From contig JBEWZL010000233.1 of the NCBI GenBank assembly GCA_045837725.1, forward strand, positions 1 to 64,000: a DNA stretch of 64,000 nt, in the 5' to 3' direction. A program made the position numbers and the translations under genes. A model generated the notes under the pieces. The model did not search any database and was not told the origin of the DNA. It saw only the letters and a program-made list of their open reading frames with translations. Origin of the DNA: Vermamoeba vermiformis (Eukaryota > Tubulinea > Echinamoebida). Below are positions 23,041 to 37,127 of this stretch, piece by piece (the stretch's first letter is position 1; each line of letters begins with the position of its first letter).

Positions 23041-25461
23041 ATGCAATATATACATGTCCGAAATGTATTTCAATTATTTATTCCATTAAGCCCAGCCGGG
23101 AACGAGAACAAATTTTCGGTCACTCACTTGCCCGGCAGTAATATTGGCTTGACTTTGCACAACAGCGAAACCAACGAATATTTGCAATATTATTTACGGC
23201 TATATTCAACCTTCCCTGCTACTGAAAAAACAGAACAAGATCAATCGATCGCGTTAGTTTGGGCGAAAAGAAATTCGTATCAGCTTCATAGCGATGGCAA
23301 TATTTTAGGAATAATATTAAAGCTTAAACTACAGCATCATGTTTTTGATTTTAGAAGAGTGAAGAAAACAACAATCAGATTCCACATTAATTGCTTCAGC
23401 TCGGGTGTATTGATTGGCCAAGCAACCTCATCATCGGTTGTTTTGTTGCCTAAAAAGCGCCAAGCTACTGCAATAGATTTTTCTGACGAAGGTAAGCCTA
23501 ATTAAAGCCAAAAGTTATTATTATCTTTCATATTTTTAAATATCAATAATCATGGCGTTATTTTCCAAATAATAGCATTAATTAGTGTATTTTAGAACTG
23601 ATGTTAATTTTGGACAGTTACAATACCAATGGTTTGGATGCAGGAGCTACAACCAACCACGGAAGATGCTCAGAATAGCGCTATTGGCGATAATAAGTTA
23701 TTAAGCGAAGCACTGTCGTTAGAGGATGGTTCTATTCAATATATTATGCCTTGGAATTCAGATCTAGAAGCGCAGTCAATCCAACATATTGGCGAGTACC
23801 CAACGGACGATTACGCAATCGATAATTATGATCATACCAGCAATGACAACGAGCAATATATGGTGCTGTATAGCGGCAATGCAGAAGTAATAGGAAATTT
23901 TCGCGCGTTGAATTTCTACAAAGCGTCCGACGTGCGGATCAAAGAAGACATCAGATTATTAAGCGAAGGTACGACATTATTATTAATGGAACTGGTAGCT
24001 AATGAGTTTATAGATCGAGATAGTAGGAGTGTGCTATTGAAGATCGACGGCGTTGAATACAAATTTAAACCCGGAGTCACATCCGCAACGCAGCGGAAAT
24101 TTGTTGGCTTTATTGCTCAACAGATCGAAGCTGTGGTGCCAGAGGCAGTGCAATTGATAGATGGGGTGCTGCACGTAGATTATCAATCAATTATTCCGTA
24201 CTTGAGCGAGTCTATTAAACAGAATTTTAACGACATTAAAAGCGGCACATCTGAGCGAGAGCAAATTAAGTTAACGGTCGATTTGTTATATGACGAGTAT
24301 TTATTAAGAGAAAAGAAGAGAGATGATATCCAGCAAACGCCTAAGCCTTCAACATTAGAGTCACAAAGGCCGCAGATCAGATCTCGATCCCTTGCACGAA
24401 TTCTACTCTACGTTATTATAAGTGCTGCAGTCATATCAAGCTTGGCCATTGGAGCTTATTTTGTATATACGAAGATTTACCCCGGCAACAAGCCACCAAG
24501 CACGGACCCAGAACCTCTCGCGCCGTCGTTCAATACCGAAACAGATCGAAAAGCGCTCATCGAATTCTACATTGCAACGAATGGCGGCAGTTGGAATTTA
24601 TCAACGAATTGGGTCACTGAAGCGGCGACGTGTCAGTGGTACGGAATAACGTGTTCAAATGACAGCAGAGTTGTTGGAATTGCATTGGAGAATAATTGTG
24701 TCAGCGGCACGTTGCCAGAATCGATTGGAAAACTCGATCAATTGAAGAATTTACAGCTCAAATACAATTATCTTTCGGGGACCATTCCGAATTCATTAGG
24801 AAGATTGCCTAATTTGGAAACATTGACATTGGACCAAGCAGCACCGAGATTGAACGGGACAATCCCCGAATTCACGTCGAAATATTTGCAAAGTGTTTCA
24901 ATAAGCAATGCGCAGTTCAGCGAACAGAAATTTCCCGATTGGCTGCAAGACAAATACGCCTTGATATTTTTGAAGTTGAACAGCGTTAATTTGACAGGCA
25001 CAATTCCAGCTTGGATTTCAAACTTGAAGAGCTTGCAAAAATTATATTTGGAGAGCAATTTATTGACTGGAGTAATTCCGTCGTTGCCTGCATCGCTCGA
25101 CACGGTAGTTTTAGCGAGGAATCAATTCACGGGCGACGTTCCCGAGTTTACGAACCCGAAGTTTTCGCAGCTCGATATGTCGAACAATGCGTTGAACGGC
25201 AATATGGACAAATTGATAACATTGCCTGCGATACTCGAGCTTTATTTGCAAAACAATTCATTGCAAGGCAGTGTTGCGCTCTCCGCTAGTGCATTGAAAG
25301 GCTTGCAAGTGTTGGACTTGTCGCACAATCGGTTGGAGTTTGCCGCCGCTGATTTATCGCAGCCTGTCAACATACAACAATGCAGCGCTGTAGCAAATAA
25401 TTTCGAGTGTCCCATACCGCAGTGGCTGATCAAATCATGTAACGCATCTTGTACAACATAG
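23041..25461 (+). CDS. Myrf-like self-cleaving membrane-tethered factor with plant-type LRR ectodomain
   Basis: Two exons (23041-23491, 23618-25461) give 764 residues. Residues 1-145 are beta-rich and end with TSSSVVLLPKKR; by position and pattern they resemble the NDT80/p53-like DNA-binding fold of Myrf, with weak similarity. Residues 240-360 are an intramolecular chaperone autocleavage domain: ASDVRIKEDIRLL carries the Ser-Lys dyad (about S254, K259), and GFIAQQIEAVVPEAV is typical of peptidase S74. A basic stretch and one membrane segment (412-434) follow. The last 300 residues are leucine-rich repeats with a plant-type cap (DRKALIEFYIATNGGSWN, CQWYGITCSN). Known Myrf proteins trimerise in the ER, cut themselves and release the N-terminal part to the nucleus. 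Animal and Dictyostelium forms lack LRRs, as far as I know. Confidence 0.8.
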
Positions 25462-25525
25462 TAAACTGTTTATAGAAAGGCAAAAATGGACAGTGTTTTA
25501 ATCAAACGAACTAGCGCCTTTATTT

Positions 25526-26133
25526 TTAAACAGTAGCACGCTCTTTCTTGGTTTGTAGGGAGAGCATTCGAGACATGTATTCCTCTGATGAATAGAACGT
25601 CAGTTTTAGCAGATGCATCAGCGCGGCAGTATCTGGGCTTACCTTGCTGAATAAATCCAGCAGCAAATAATTCTTTGACTTTATCAAGCTCTGCGTCGAT
25701 CTCTTCGCCTGATTGAGCATTTTGAGATTCAGTTTCTAAGGTGTAAGGACTTTGACCGACTGATAACTTTGCGTGCTTTCTATCTCGTCCATTTCCATAT
25801 ACGTCGTATAAAATATATTGCCTCGTAAGAGAAAACGATAGGAAGTTAGATTCACTATTTTCTTGGCGTGCTGGTTGGAGATTGCGTTGCAGATTCCCTC
25901 GTGGTGCGTTATTTACAAAATTAGCGGACGAAATATTATTAATAATATTATAAGGGGTTGCAATATTATTTGACGGAATTGTATTGCTAATATTTGTGTC
26001 TAAATCATTTTGCTCGTCGTCCAACGTTTTCAGTAGCCTTTTCAATCCACGGCCTCCAACCTCTTCATCTTTAATGTTAGAATATTGGTTATATTATTGC
26101 AGTAATAATCATTATTGTATCCAGCATACCCAT
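25526..26133 (-). CDS. Small Asn-rich protein with SHOCT-like C-terminus
   Basis: Three exons on the minus strand. The first is only ATGG at 26133. The second starts after TTAAAG near 26070 and ends at the GTAAGCCC donor near 25650. The third ends at TAA (25528-25526). Spliced, the start reads MDEEVGGRGLKRLL and the end reads ELDKVKELFAAGFIQQEEYMSRMLSLQTKKERATV. The final 30 residues resemble the SHOCT motif (helix, GxIxxEEY, helix), which in other proteins mediates oligomerisation. The middle is Asn-rich and disordered, then has a short beta-like QYILYDVYGNGRDRKHAKLSV. Function unknown. It is convergent with the Myrf-like gene, about 65 bases from its stop, and divergent from the phosphatase. 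Confidence 0.5.
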
Positions 26134-26209
26134 GTTGTGATGCTCAGTTAGAAAATCGGAATTTTACTTTTCCCTGCGTTTGTTGAAACAAAATCTTCTG
26201 TAATACCAA

Positions 26210-27097
26210 ATGAGCCGATTCAGCGATGAATATCCAACTCTTGTTATTGACCGCCTATACTTAGGCAACGCCATTCACGGATACAACCTAAAAATATTGA
26301 AGCAATTTAATATTCGAAAAATTGTCAATATTACAGTGAATCATTCCGGCGTGGCTCAAATGAGAGCGTACACTGAGGATGGAAAGCCAAAATTCGACAT
26401 TTTATTTTGCCCTATTGAGGATCACCCAAGCAAAAATGTTGCGCAGTTCTTCGCAGAGTCAAACGAATTTATAGGTAAGAAATTTGATAAATATTCATCC
26501 TGCCGAATATATAATATTAAAATCAGAACATGCTGATAACAGAAAAAGTGCGGAACGTCAGATCGTAACTAACTTTTTGACAGAGAAACACTTGAATGCC
26601 GGAGAATCTGTCCTTGTACACTGCGAGCAAGGTTGTGTCCGCAGTCCAACGCTTGTGCTTGCATTTTTGATGTATTACAAGAATTGGACTTTACGTCAGT
26701 CGATCGTGCACTTGCGCAACGTGTAAGTGCCTTCTATTATTCAGTAGTACAATAGTATCGCTGTACATTAATGTAGATGTCGGCTACAATGTACTCGATA
26801 TTAAGTTACACAAATTATAAGCTACCGTTTAGAGATATATCCTAGCAAAGAGCGCGGTTCTAACTGACTTTTATCTACAGGCGGCCAATCATATTGCCGC
26901 ACAATTCCTTCATTCGACAAGCATTAGGTCTAGAACAACAGCTATTTGGCAAGATGAGCTTAAATATTGAGAACTTCGCTGATGATTGGGGGTAAGTTTG
27001 TGCTACTTTGCCTCGGTGAGTCGTCAAGTGCTGACCTTCTCTTGTTAGATGTGACGTGGCATTGGTTCAAAATGAGGACAGGGAAAAGGAGGATTGA
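26210..27097 (+). CDS. Dual-specificity protein phosphatase
   Basis: Four exons (26210-26474, 26584-26722, 26881-26991, 27049-27097) encode 187 residues. The active-site loop HCEQGCVRS fits HCx5R, with Cys as nucleophile. Asp in the CPIEDHPS loop is the likely general acid. YLGNAIHG near the N-terminus and VRPIILPHNSFIRQ after the P-loop are standard for DUSP folds. No targeting signal or extra domain is seen, so it is a small atypical DUSP acting on phospho-Tyr/Ser/Thr or other phosphate esters in the cytosol or nucleus. The conserved Ser after the Arg is present. Confidence 0.9.
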
Positions 27098-27390
27098 TTA
27101 AAACACGAAATTAGTCGTTTCCAGAAGCTTCCAGCTCGTGTGGATCCAATCTGTTGTGATCTCTAATGACTAACTTTCGTACGGACTTGAAAATTAATCA
27201 TCGGATCCTATTGTTGTAAGTAATGTCCGAATAAACGCTAAGCTATTTCCCGAAGAATCCTTCGCGTATTATTAGATTGCGTAAATTTGGTTTCTCTGAA
27301 GCGAAACATTTTTTTATCAGATCGCAAAACAGTACCACAAGTCTCGTTAGCAGTATATTGTATATTTAGTGTATTATAGAATACTGTAAT

Positions 27391-30300
27391 ATGAGTTCTG
27401 CTGTTAAGCCAACCCAGTGTGACTGTGAGAATTGTCCGTGTAAAGATCGCGAAAGCAACATTTTAGATGGCGACTCGACCGGCAAAAGTACGTTATTAAT
27501 ATTTTAATATTATTGACACTCTATGTAAATGAGTAATGGACCTTTAGCGGCGCTGGATCCTCCGCGTTAAATTTTTCAATATTCTGAAAAATGCTTTTTA
27601 TTTTCCAAACATATTTTATCGTTCTTAATACTGATTATATTATTATAAAATAATAGAGCCATTGTTGGCCGATGAGTCTGGAAAATGCGAGTGCGGATGT
27701 GCAGCTCTTCAAGACGCGGGCAAAGATACGTCAACAGTGTGGCTTAATGTGGATGGCATGACTTGCGGGTAAGACGTTATTCGTTTGGAAATAGCTAGCT
27801 AGTTATTTAGATCGAAATTTGATAAAGATTCTCCACGCGATCCGCAGTAATTTCTTATTATACTGCAGTATATTATCTGATATTACATAATCGTATTGTT
27901 TATAACAAATAACAGCGGAGATACTTGTAATTTCGAAATTACGTTGAAATTATTTTAAAAATTCACTCGAGCGGCGCTTGGAGAAAACTCATATTCAGCA
28001 ACAGCCACAGTAATACTAACCTATTATTATGCATATAGAAGCTGTACTGCGAGTGTCACGAATATATTGAAAGAGTTTCCAGGCGTTATTTCAGCGCATG
28101 TGGATCTAGCCACAAAAACAGCTCAAGTCGAGATCAAGAATGGCGCAGTAGAGCCTGATAGCGTCGCTAAAGAAGTGACTGATATGGGCTTCGATTCAAA
28201 CGTCATAACAAGTGCTGAAGCGAAAAAGAGGTTCGACGAGGCCGCATCCAAACCAAAAACGGATGCCAAGAAACAAAACGCGAAAAAGAAAAACGAAAAG
28301 AAGAATGAGCCCGAAGAAAAACAAAAATTAATTATTACGGCGCCTTCCAACAACAAAGCACCTGCAAAAAAGAAGGAAGCCAATCAAGTTCCTTCCGATC
28401 ACCGGCTTGCGATCCATTACACAAATTTGCCACGTCTCGATAATGATTCGAATTCGATTCAATTGGACGAGGTGATCATACAAAACAATGGTGACAAGGA
28501 TGATGCAGATAATGGTGGAACAAAACGAGTGGATCTGCGAGTTGAAGGCATGACCTGCGGATCTTGTGTCGCATCCATTGAAAGCTACATGAAAACAGTT
28601 GACGGTGTTAAAAGGTACTTAAATAGCATATTTATTGCCTATTATGTCGGCCCTAATTACTCTTTTATTAGCATTAACGTCAACTTGCTCGCGAAAAAAG
28701 CGGTAGTGATGTACGACGACAAAATGTTGACTAAGGATCAAATCGCAAAGGAAATTTCCGACTTGGAGTTCCCATCCAAGATCATCGAGCACGCAGCGCC
28801 AGGAACAGTTACACTTGCCATATTAGGCATGACCAATGAAGACGATGCAGAGGCCGTGCGTGACATTTTGGACGATGTTGAAGGCATTACACGCTTTGAC
28901 TGTGACTTGAAACAAGGCACGATCACGCTGACCTATCACAGCGAAGAGATCAAAGTCCGACAAATTATTGCAAAGATTATTGGTGAATCAAATAGACGCT
29001 ACAGCGCGTCACTGTACAAATCTGACGCGATGATGGACCCTTACGGTAAGTTTCCTTTTATGGTAACAGCGAAATATCGGTTTACATGATGAGAACTATT
29101 TCATCAGAGCGTAACTTTGAGATATAATTGCAGTTCTGAGCAAACCAAACGATTTCCAAATCCGATTTTTATCATCTACTTGCCACTCTAACACCATTAT
29201 TCGTACTAGGTCGCGCACAAGAAGTTGAAAAGTACCGCAAGCTGTTCATTGGCACGTTAGTGTTCGCGATTCCAGCGTTCCTCGTGTCGATGGTCCTCAT
29301 GTACTTGCCTTACATTGGTGACCTCATCGAGAGCCAGATATGTAAGACTTCTTAGCAATACTACGACTGCTCTTGACACTAATGTTATATTATGGTTTAG
29401 TCCAAGGACTCTCCATCAAGACATTTTGGATGTTTTGTCTCGCTACGCCAGTGCAGTTCTGGCTCGGCCGTGGATTTTTCGTGGCAAGTTACAAGGCACT
29501 CAAACACAAGAGCTTTACAATGGACGTGTTGGTCGTGTTGGGCACAATGGCCGCGTACATCTACTCAGTGGTACGTACCATCTATACACTCGAAGCTTCT
29601 TGCAATTAATTAATCAACTTGTTAATTTAGTTGAGTGTGGTGTATGGAATGTTTGTCGAAGATTTTATGGTGGAAGATTTCTTCGAGACCTCAGTGCTGT
29701 TGATTTGCTTCGTGATGCTCGGTCGTTACTTGGAGAACTCCGCCAAGGGCCGCACATCAGCTGCAATCACAAAACTGTTGTCACTGCAAAGCAAGACTGC
29801 CGTTGTCTTGACACCCGTTGAAGGATCTGAGAATGAATTTGCCGAGGAAGAGATTGACGTTGACCTCGTTGAGCGAGGTGACTTGCTCAAAGTTGTGCCC
29901 GGTGCTGTGATCCCAACCGACGGTGAAGTCGTGCGCGGCTCTAGTTCAGTGAACGAATCAATGATCACTGGTGAGAGCATGCCCGTCACAAAGCGTGTTG
30001 GCAGCAAAGTGATTGGCGGCACAATCAACGAGCGCGGCTCAATTCACATCAAAGCGACGAAGGTTGGCAACGACACTACATTGAATCAAATCGTGAAGCT
30101 CGTTGAAGAAGCACAATCCTCCAAAGCACCTATTCAAGCACTCGCTGACAAGATCTCTGGCGTCTTTGTACCCACTGTCATTGCCCTGTCATTGTTGACA
30201 TTTGTCGTGTGGATGATTGTCGTCAACACGGGCCTCATGTCACCACAGTACATGCCCTCCAACTCTCGCTTCGTGTTCTCACTGCTCTTCGCCATTGCCG

Positions 30301-31653
30301 TGCTCGTAATTGCATGCCCTTGCGCCCTAGGCTTGGCCACTCCAACTGCTGTGATGGTTGGCACTGGTCTTGCAGCACAACACGCCATCTTGATCAAGAC
30401 AGCTGATGTGCTAGAACGTGCTCCGAAGATCAATGCGATAATCTTTGATAAGACTGGCACGCTGACTCACGGCAAGCCTGTTTTGACCGATCATTTTGTT
30501 GTCGATGGTAAGTGGTTTTTCTTCTATTGTCTTGGTTCTAATGTGCCATAGAATCAATTGTTCCTGAGCTCTTCTTTGAGCTATTGGGAAGTGCAGAATC
30601 AGCAAGTGAGCACCCCTTGGCACGTGCTGTCGTCGACTACTGCAAGCAGAACAACATTAAAGTCACGCAGCCAGAGCACTTCCAAGCATTGTCTGGTCTC
30701 GGCATCGTATGTACTGTTAAGGCTAGCGACGGCACAACGTACGAGATGGCTGTTGGAAATCGTAACTTGATGACTCAGCACGGTGTCCAAACTACTGAGT
30801 TAGTCGAAGAGAAACTCTCTGGCCTCGAGCAACAAGGCAAAACGTAAGTGCTGTGTTAAAATAATTTGTTGGAACTACTGACTGACGTGCGTTTTCAGTG
30901 CCATGATGGTTTGTGCCAACAAGCAAATTATTGGTTTGATTGCTGTTGCCGACACTCCCCGTGACGAGGTACGTAACTCTTTCTATCGTTACTATCAACA
31001 ACCTTCTCACGCTTCCTGTAGGCTCGCGAAGTTGTCTCTGCCCTGAAAGAGATCGGCATTCAAGTGTGGATGGTGTCAGGTGACAACAAAAAGACTGCCG
31101 TAGCCATCGCCAAACAAATTGGCATTCGCAAAGTCTTCGCTGAAGTGTTGCCAGAGCACAAGAAAGACAAAGTCAGCGAGCTTCAAATGCGCGGCAAAGT
31201 CGTGGCGATGGTCGGTGACGGTATCAATGACAGTCCTGCCTTGGCTCAAGCTGATGTCGGCATTGCTATTGGTGCTGGCACTGATGTGGCTATTGAAGCT
31301 GCGCACATGGTCCTCATGCGCTCCAACTTGACGTAAGTATCAAAGCGGGCCTTCAAGACATGCAATATCTAATGTTCTCCGACAGCGACGTTATTATCGG
31401 CATTGACATTGCACGAAGAACGTACAAGAGAATTCGTTGGAACTTCTTGTGGGCATTCGGCTACAACGTGCTCATGATTCCCATTGCTGCGGGAGTGTTG
31501 TACCCCTTCACGGGCATTATGTTGCCGCCGTGGGTTGCAGGCTTAGCCATGGCACTCAGCTCCGTGTCTGTTGTCATGTCGAGCTTGTTGTTGCGTGTCT
31601 ACGAACCGCCTAAGATCGAAGAGGCTAGTACCCAGTTGGTTATCGAAGAGTAG
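27391..31653 (+). CDS. Copper-transporting P1B-type ATPase (ATP7/CCC2-like)
   Basis: Eleven exons (27391-27487, 27657-27778, 28039-28614, 28672-29045, 29210-29341, 29401-29570, 29631-30507, 30552-30843, 30899-30968, 31022-31332, 31386-31653) encode about 1,095 residues. The N-terminus has Cys clusters CDCENCPC and CECGC, then two heavy-metal domains with GMTCGSC split by a Lys/Glu linker. A third such domain (GMTNEDD) has lost its cysteines. The core has the actuator TGES, the intramembrane CPC ([13 protein letters not shown]), DKTGTLT, SEHPLA and [11 protein letters not shown]. The metal-site residues YN and MxxS also appear ([21 protein letters not shown]). It exports Cu(I), usually into the Golgi for cuproenzymes or out of the cell. 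The first GMTCGSC straddles an intron. Confidence 0.95.
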
Positions 31654-31847
31654 ATTAGAAACATTTGTACATAGTAAAATCAAATATTGATCAATAACTG
31701 CCTCTCGGCTCAATACTGGTGACCATTACATCTTCTATAAAATACGGTAATGTTTGTTGTCTTGTCAGAATTTCCCGTCGTTCAGCGGAAAAAGCTGGTT
31801 CGGTCAAACCGGGTCTTTCGTTGACAATTTTATAATATACTACAACA

Positions 31848-34111
<2,264 letters not shown>

Positions 34112-34494
34112 GTGTCTGCAAGACTCATCGCGCGTATGTAATTAATTAATTTGGTATTTATAAACTTGAAATACCTCGAGCTGTATTCAAAATTTGAACG
34201 AATTTTAGTCTGTTATTACGCGGTTTCGATCTTTAACATTTGATGGAATCGTGACTAAGATAATAATAGATAATATAATTTATAGTTTTGGTTTATACCT
34301 GCGAATCCAAAGGCTCAAATCAAATTTACCATCATTTTTTTAAGTCGATTGTTTATTTTGAGCTAAACAATTTCTATATACATCACTTCGCTTCGGAGAG
34401 CAAAGTTTGATATTAATGATATTTAAAAAAGAGTTAAATAAGTTGAGAGTATTAAAAAGGTTCGATCTCGGTTTTGGGATCCAGACCTAATTGT
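34112..34494. other. Spacer between convergent genes
   Basis: A/T-rich 3' flanks of the thiolase and the four-helix membrane protein. No gene seen. Confidence 0.5.
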
Positions 34495-35290
34495 TTAGTG
34501 GTGAGCTCGGTTCTCTCTGTCTCGTCGAGTTTTGCGGCCAGCCAAGAAAGAAACGATGGTGGAGAAGATGAGCAAGAATGAGGCGACGAGGGGCAAGACA
34601 AAGCTGTAGCCAGCAGAGTCGATACCGCTAGCAGGGTAGGGGAAGATAGCGACCCACCAGAGCCAGCCCAACAGAATGAAGATGAGAGCGAGGAGGTTCA
34701 TGCCAGCACCCAACAAACGGCGCACCAAAGGAGGACCGCTGCGGTAAGTGGACTTGGAGGCAGCACCGACGATGTGGGAGATAACACTGCAGAGAATAGG
34801 AACGTAAGTACATATTATTCGGTGCAACGAAATTCGACCGAAATATTAATGAATTGATTTTGTAAGGAATTTGTTGTGCTTGGGTCGTAGATGTGGCAAA
34901 AACGATTACTTACGCCCAAGTCAAGAAGAACTCTCCGATAGTCAAGAAGACGAAGGCCATGACACCAGCTGAGTGGAGACGACGGAATATGCCGTAGTCG
35001 TTGCTCCAGAAGAGCAAGTTGGTCTGAGTACGAGATGCACGACCGTAGTCGGCGCAGGTGAGGAAAGGAGTGTTATTGACCCCGGAACATCTGCTTAGTA
35101 AGCCATACCAGCTATAAGAATAATGTTTAAGTTAGAAATCGAGTCATTGCAAGTTATGAATTGATTTTATGTTTAATACTTACTGATCGCCGACTCTGTA
35201 CCAGCTGAAGCTAGCGAGACCGACCAAGACGAAGGCCCAGGCAATAAGACTGATGATTAAGGCAATGACGTTGTTCTTTGCGAAACCCAT
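34495..35290 (-). CDS. Four-helix membrane protein, claudin/SUR7-like topology (paralogue A)
   Basis: Three exons (35290-35184, 35111-34914, 34786-34495) give 198 residues. Four membrane segments are visible: NVIALIISLIAWAFVLVGL, GVMAFVFLTIGEFFLTWA, MNLLALIFILLGWLWWVA and FVLPLVASFLLIFSTIV. The first loop has two Cys around NNTPFLTCADYG. Short basic ends face the cytosol. The shared motif WxxVxxFPYPxxGxDxxGxxFxLPL links it to the divergent gene at 36095. Such tetraspan proteins often organise membrane domains or cell contacts; no specific family is proven. The shared intron positions support duplication. Confidence 0.7.
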
Positions 35291-36094
35291 CGTGAAGTTG
35301 TTGTTATTGATGTTGATCCAGGTACGTGATCTTTTTTTTTGTTTTTTAAAGTTTTAAAGTAAGAGTTGTATTTGTTTCTTGCTTTTGTTTTGAATTGAAA
35401 GATAACTCGTTCCAAAACATGTTTTATAGATTTTCGTGCCAAAACAAACGCGCGAGCTGATCCGCGTGTTCGATGAAAATTCGCTAGTAATTTAGAGAAA
35501 TGTTACTATTTACGCGCTTCGATCACATTTGCTGTTTGAAATTTCTGGTATTTGTCTTAAGGGTCGTATCTATTGCCGATTCAAAGCGCACAACGCTCGG
35601 TCTTTTGCCTCTTGCTCGAACTTGATAATATACGACAACGTACACCATGGACAAGTATGAATTGCTTCAAATAGCGAAGCGACGGATACTACTTTGCTCC
35701 ATAAATCATATTAATCCCATGGGGATGGATTGACGTGGTCAGAATGGCCGGATTCGAAGATCTTTTTCAGTGTACTGTCAAGGGTCACATCTGAAAACTT
35801 TGATAAATTCGGAGGATATTTGAGGAGCACCAAAAATTGCATTGCAACGATGGGTTGCCGCGAGGGAAATCACGTGCCACGAGGACAAATATTCCCTAAA
35901 TCTTAAACGAGTTTTCATCGAATTGTGATTTCATATCGCGCGTTGCCTTGGTGATAAATAAAGCTTGTTCGTACGATTTTATTCAATTCAAATTAAAAAC
36001 AAAGCTCGTAACAACATCTAAGGCAATAATTTCCCTCATTGCTTGATATAAAACAAAAACCAACAAAAAACGAACCCGATCTACATCCAACACA
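35291..36094. promoter_or_regulatory. Divergent intergenic region between paralogous membrane genes
   Basis: About 800 bases separate the start codons of the two four-helix paralogues. No open frame with protein-like content is seen. The paralogues may share a promoter here. I cannot name specific elements. Confidence 0.35.
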
Positions 36095-36943
36095 ATGGCT
36101 AATCACAAAGGCTTGCACATTGCCGCCGCATTCTTTGACTTCGTGTCGCTCTTCTTCGTCCTCATGGGCCTCATCGCCTTCCAATGGTTCGGTGTCGGCA
36201 ATAGGTAAGAACTTAAAAGTACTCGAGCCAAATCCGAATTTGAAACTAATACATACTTTACTTACAGCTGGTACGGCTTGATCAAGAACTGCTCTGCAAG
36301 AAATCTCGCCGAGTCCGCTTACTCTCTTTGTTACAATTACCAAGACGTCGATAAAAACAACTTCCCCTTCGAAGGCGAAACCCTTTACCGAAGCGGTGCC
36401 TTCCAACACTTGTACGCTGCTGGTATCCTCGCATTCATTTTCTTGAGTTTGGCTGGTCTGTTCTTGTTGTTGGCGTAAGTATTTGGCAAACTCGACTCGA
36501 GATGCAGATTCGCTTTTATGGAAATTAGTCGAAATTTACCTTGTACTAATTACTTTGCTAAATATAGTCTTGCCTTCCACATGCTTTCCCTTGTCGCTCC
36601 TACTTATGTTGACAACCGCAATGCTCCCGCTGACGTTCGCGCTGATGGCCGACGCAGATCTAGCTACGGTCGCCGCTCTATGTTGTCCACTGTTTGGGAC
36701 ACCTTGGCCCTCGTCTGCCTCTTCCTTGCCATCCTCTTCTGGGTCGCTATCTTCCCCTACCCTAATGGTGGTGTCGACACCGTTGGCTTTGGCTTCATCT
36801 TGCCCTTGGTTGCCATCGTTTTGACTTTGATTGCCTTGATCTTGTCTCGACGTGCTCAATCCATCACTAAGGCCAAGCACCGCAAGGCCCGTGACGCCCA
36901 CGCTGCCCCCGCTGGCGCCACCGTCGTTGTTGACGCCGCTTAA
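36095..36943 (+). CDS. Four-helix membrane protein, claudin/SUR7-like topology (paralogue B)
   Basis: Three exons (36095-36204, 36268-36474, 36568-36943) give 230 residues. Four membrane segments: HIAAAFFDFVSLFFVLMGLI, GILAFIFLSLAGLFLLLAL, TLALVCLFLAILFWVAIF and FGFILPLVAIVLTLIALIL. The motif VAIFPYPNGGVDTVGFGF and the loop with two Cys (KNCSARNLAESAYSLCYNY) match paralogue A. The C-terminal tail is longer, basic and Ala-rich, and probably cytosolic. Intron positions correspond to those of paralogue A, so the pair arose by inverted duplication of an intron-bearing gene. AATAAA near 37062 could be the poly(A) signal. Confidence 0.72.
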
Positions 36944-37127
36944 ACAATGAGCACATTCATTATTTATTAATCAATCTTTAATAGCAATCTTTTAAATAAT
37001 TCGCTTTGACGATAAATCCACCGAGACTTATTGTCAATATCAACACGAATGTTCTCTTGTAAATAAAGTGAATTCTTTCTTAAAAACTACTAATTGCTTT
37101 ATACGTCGAAACGTTTGATTTTTACAA

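Noticed and set aside
29315-29821. 168-codon plus frame overlapping the copper ATPase
   Set aside because: Reads an intron and two ATPase exons in the wrong phase; the ATPase frame is certain.
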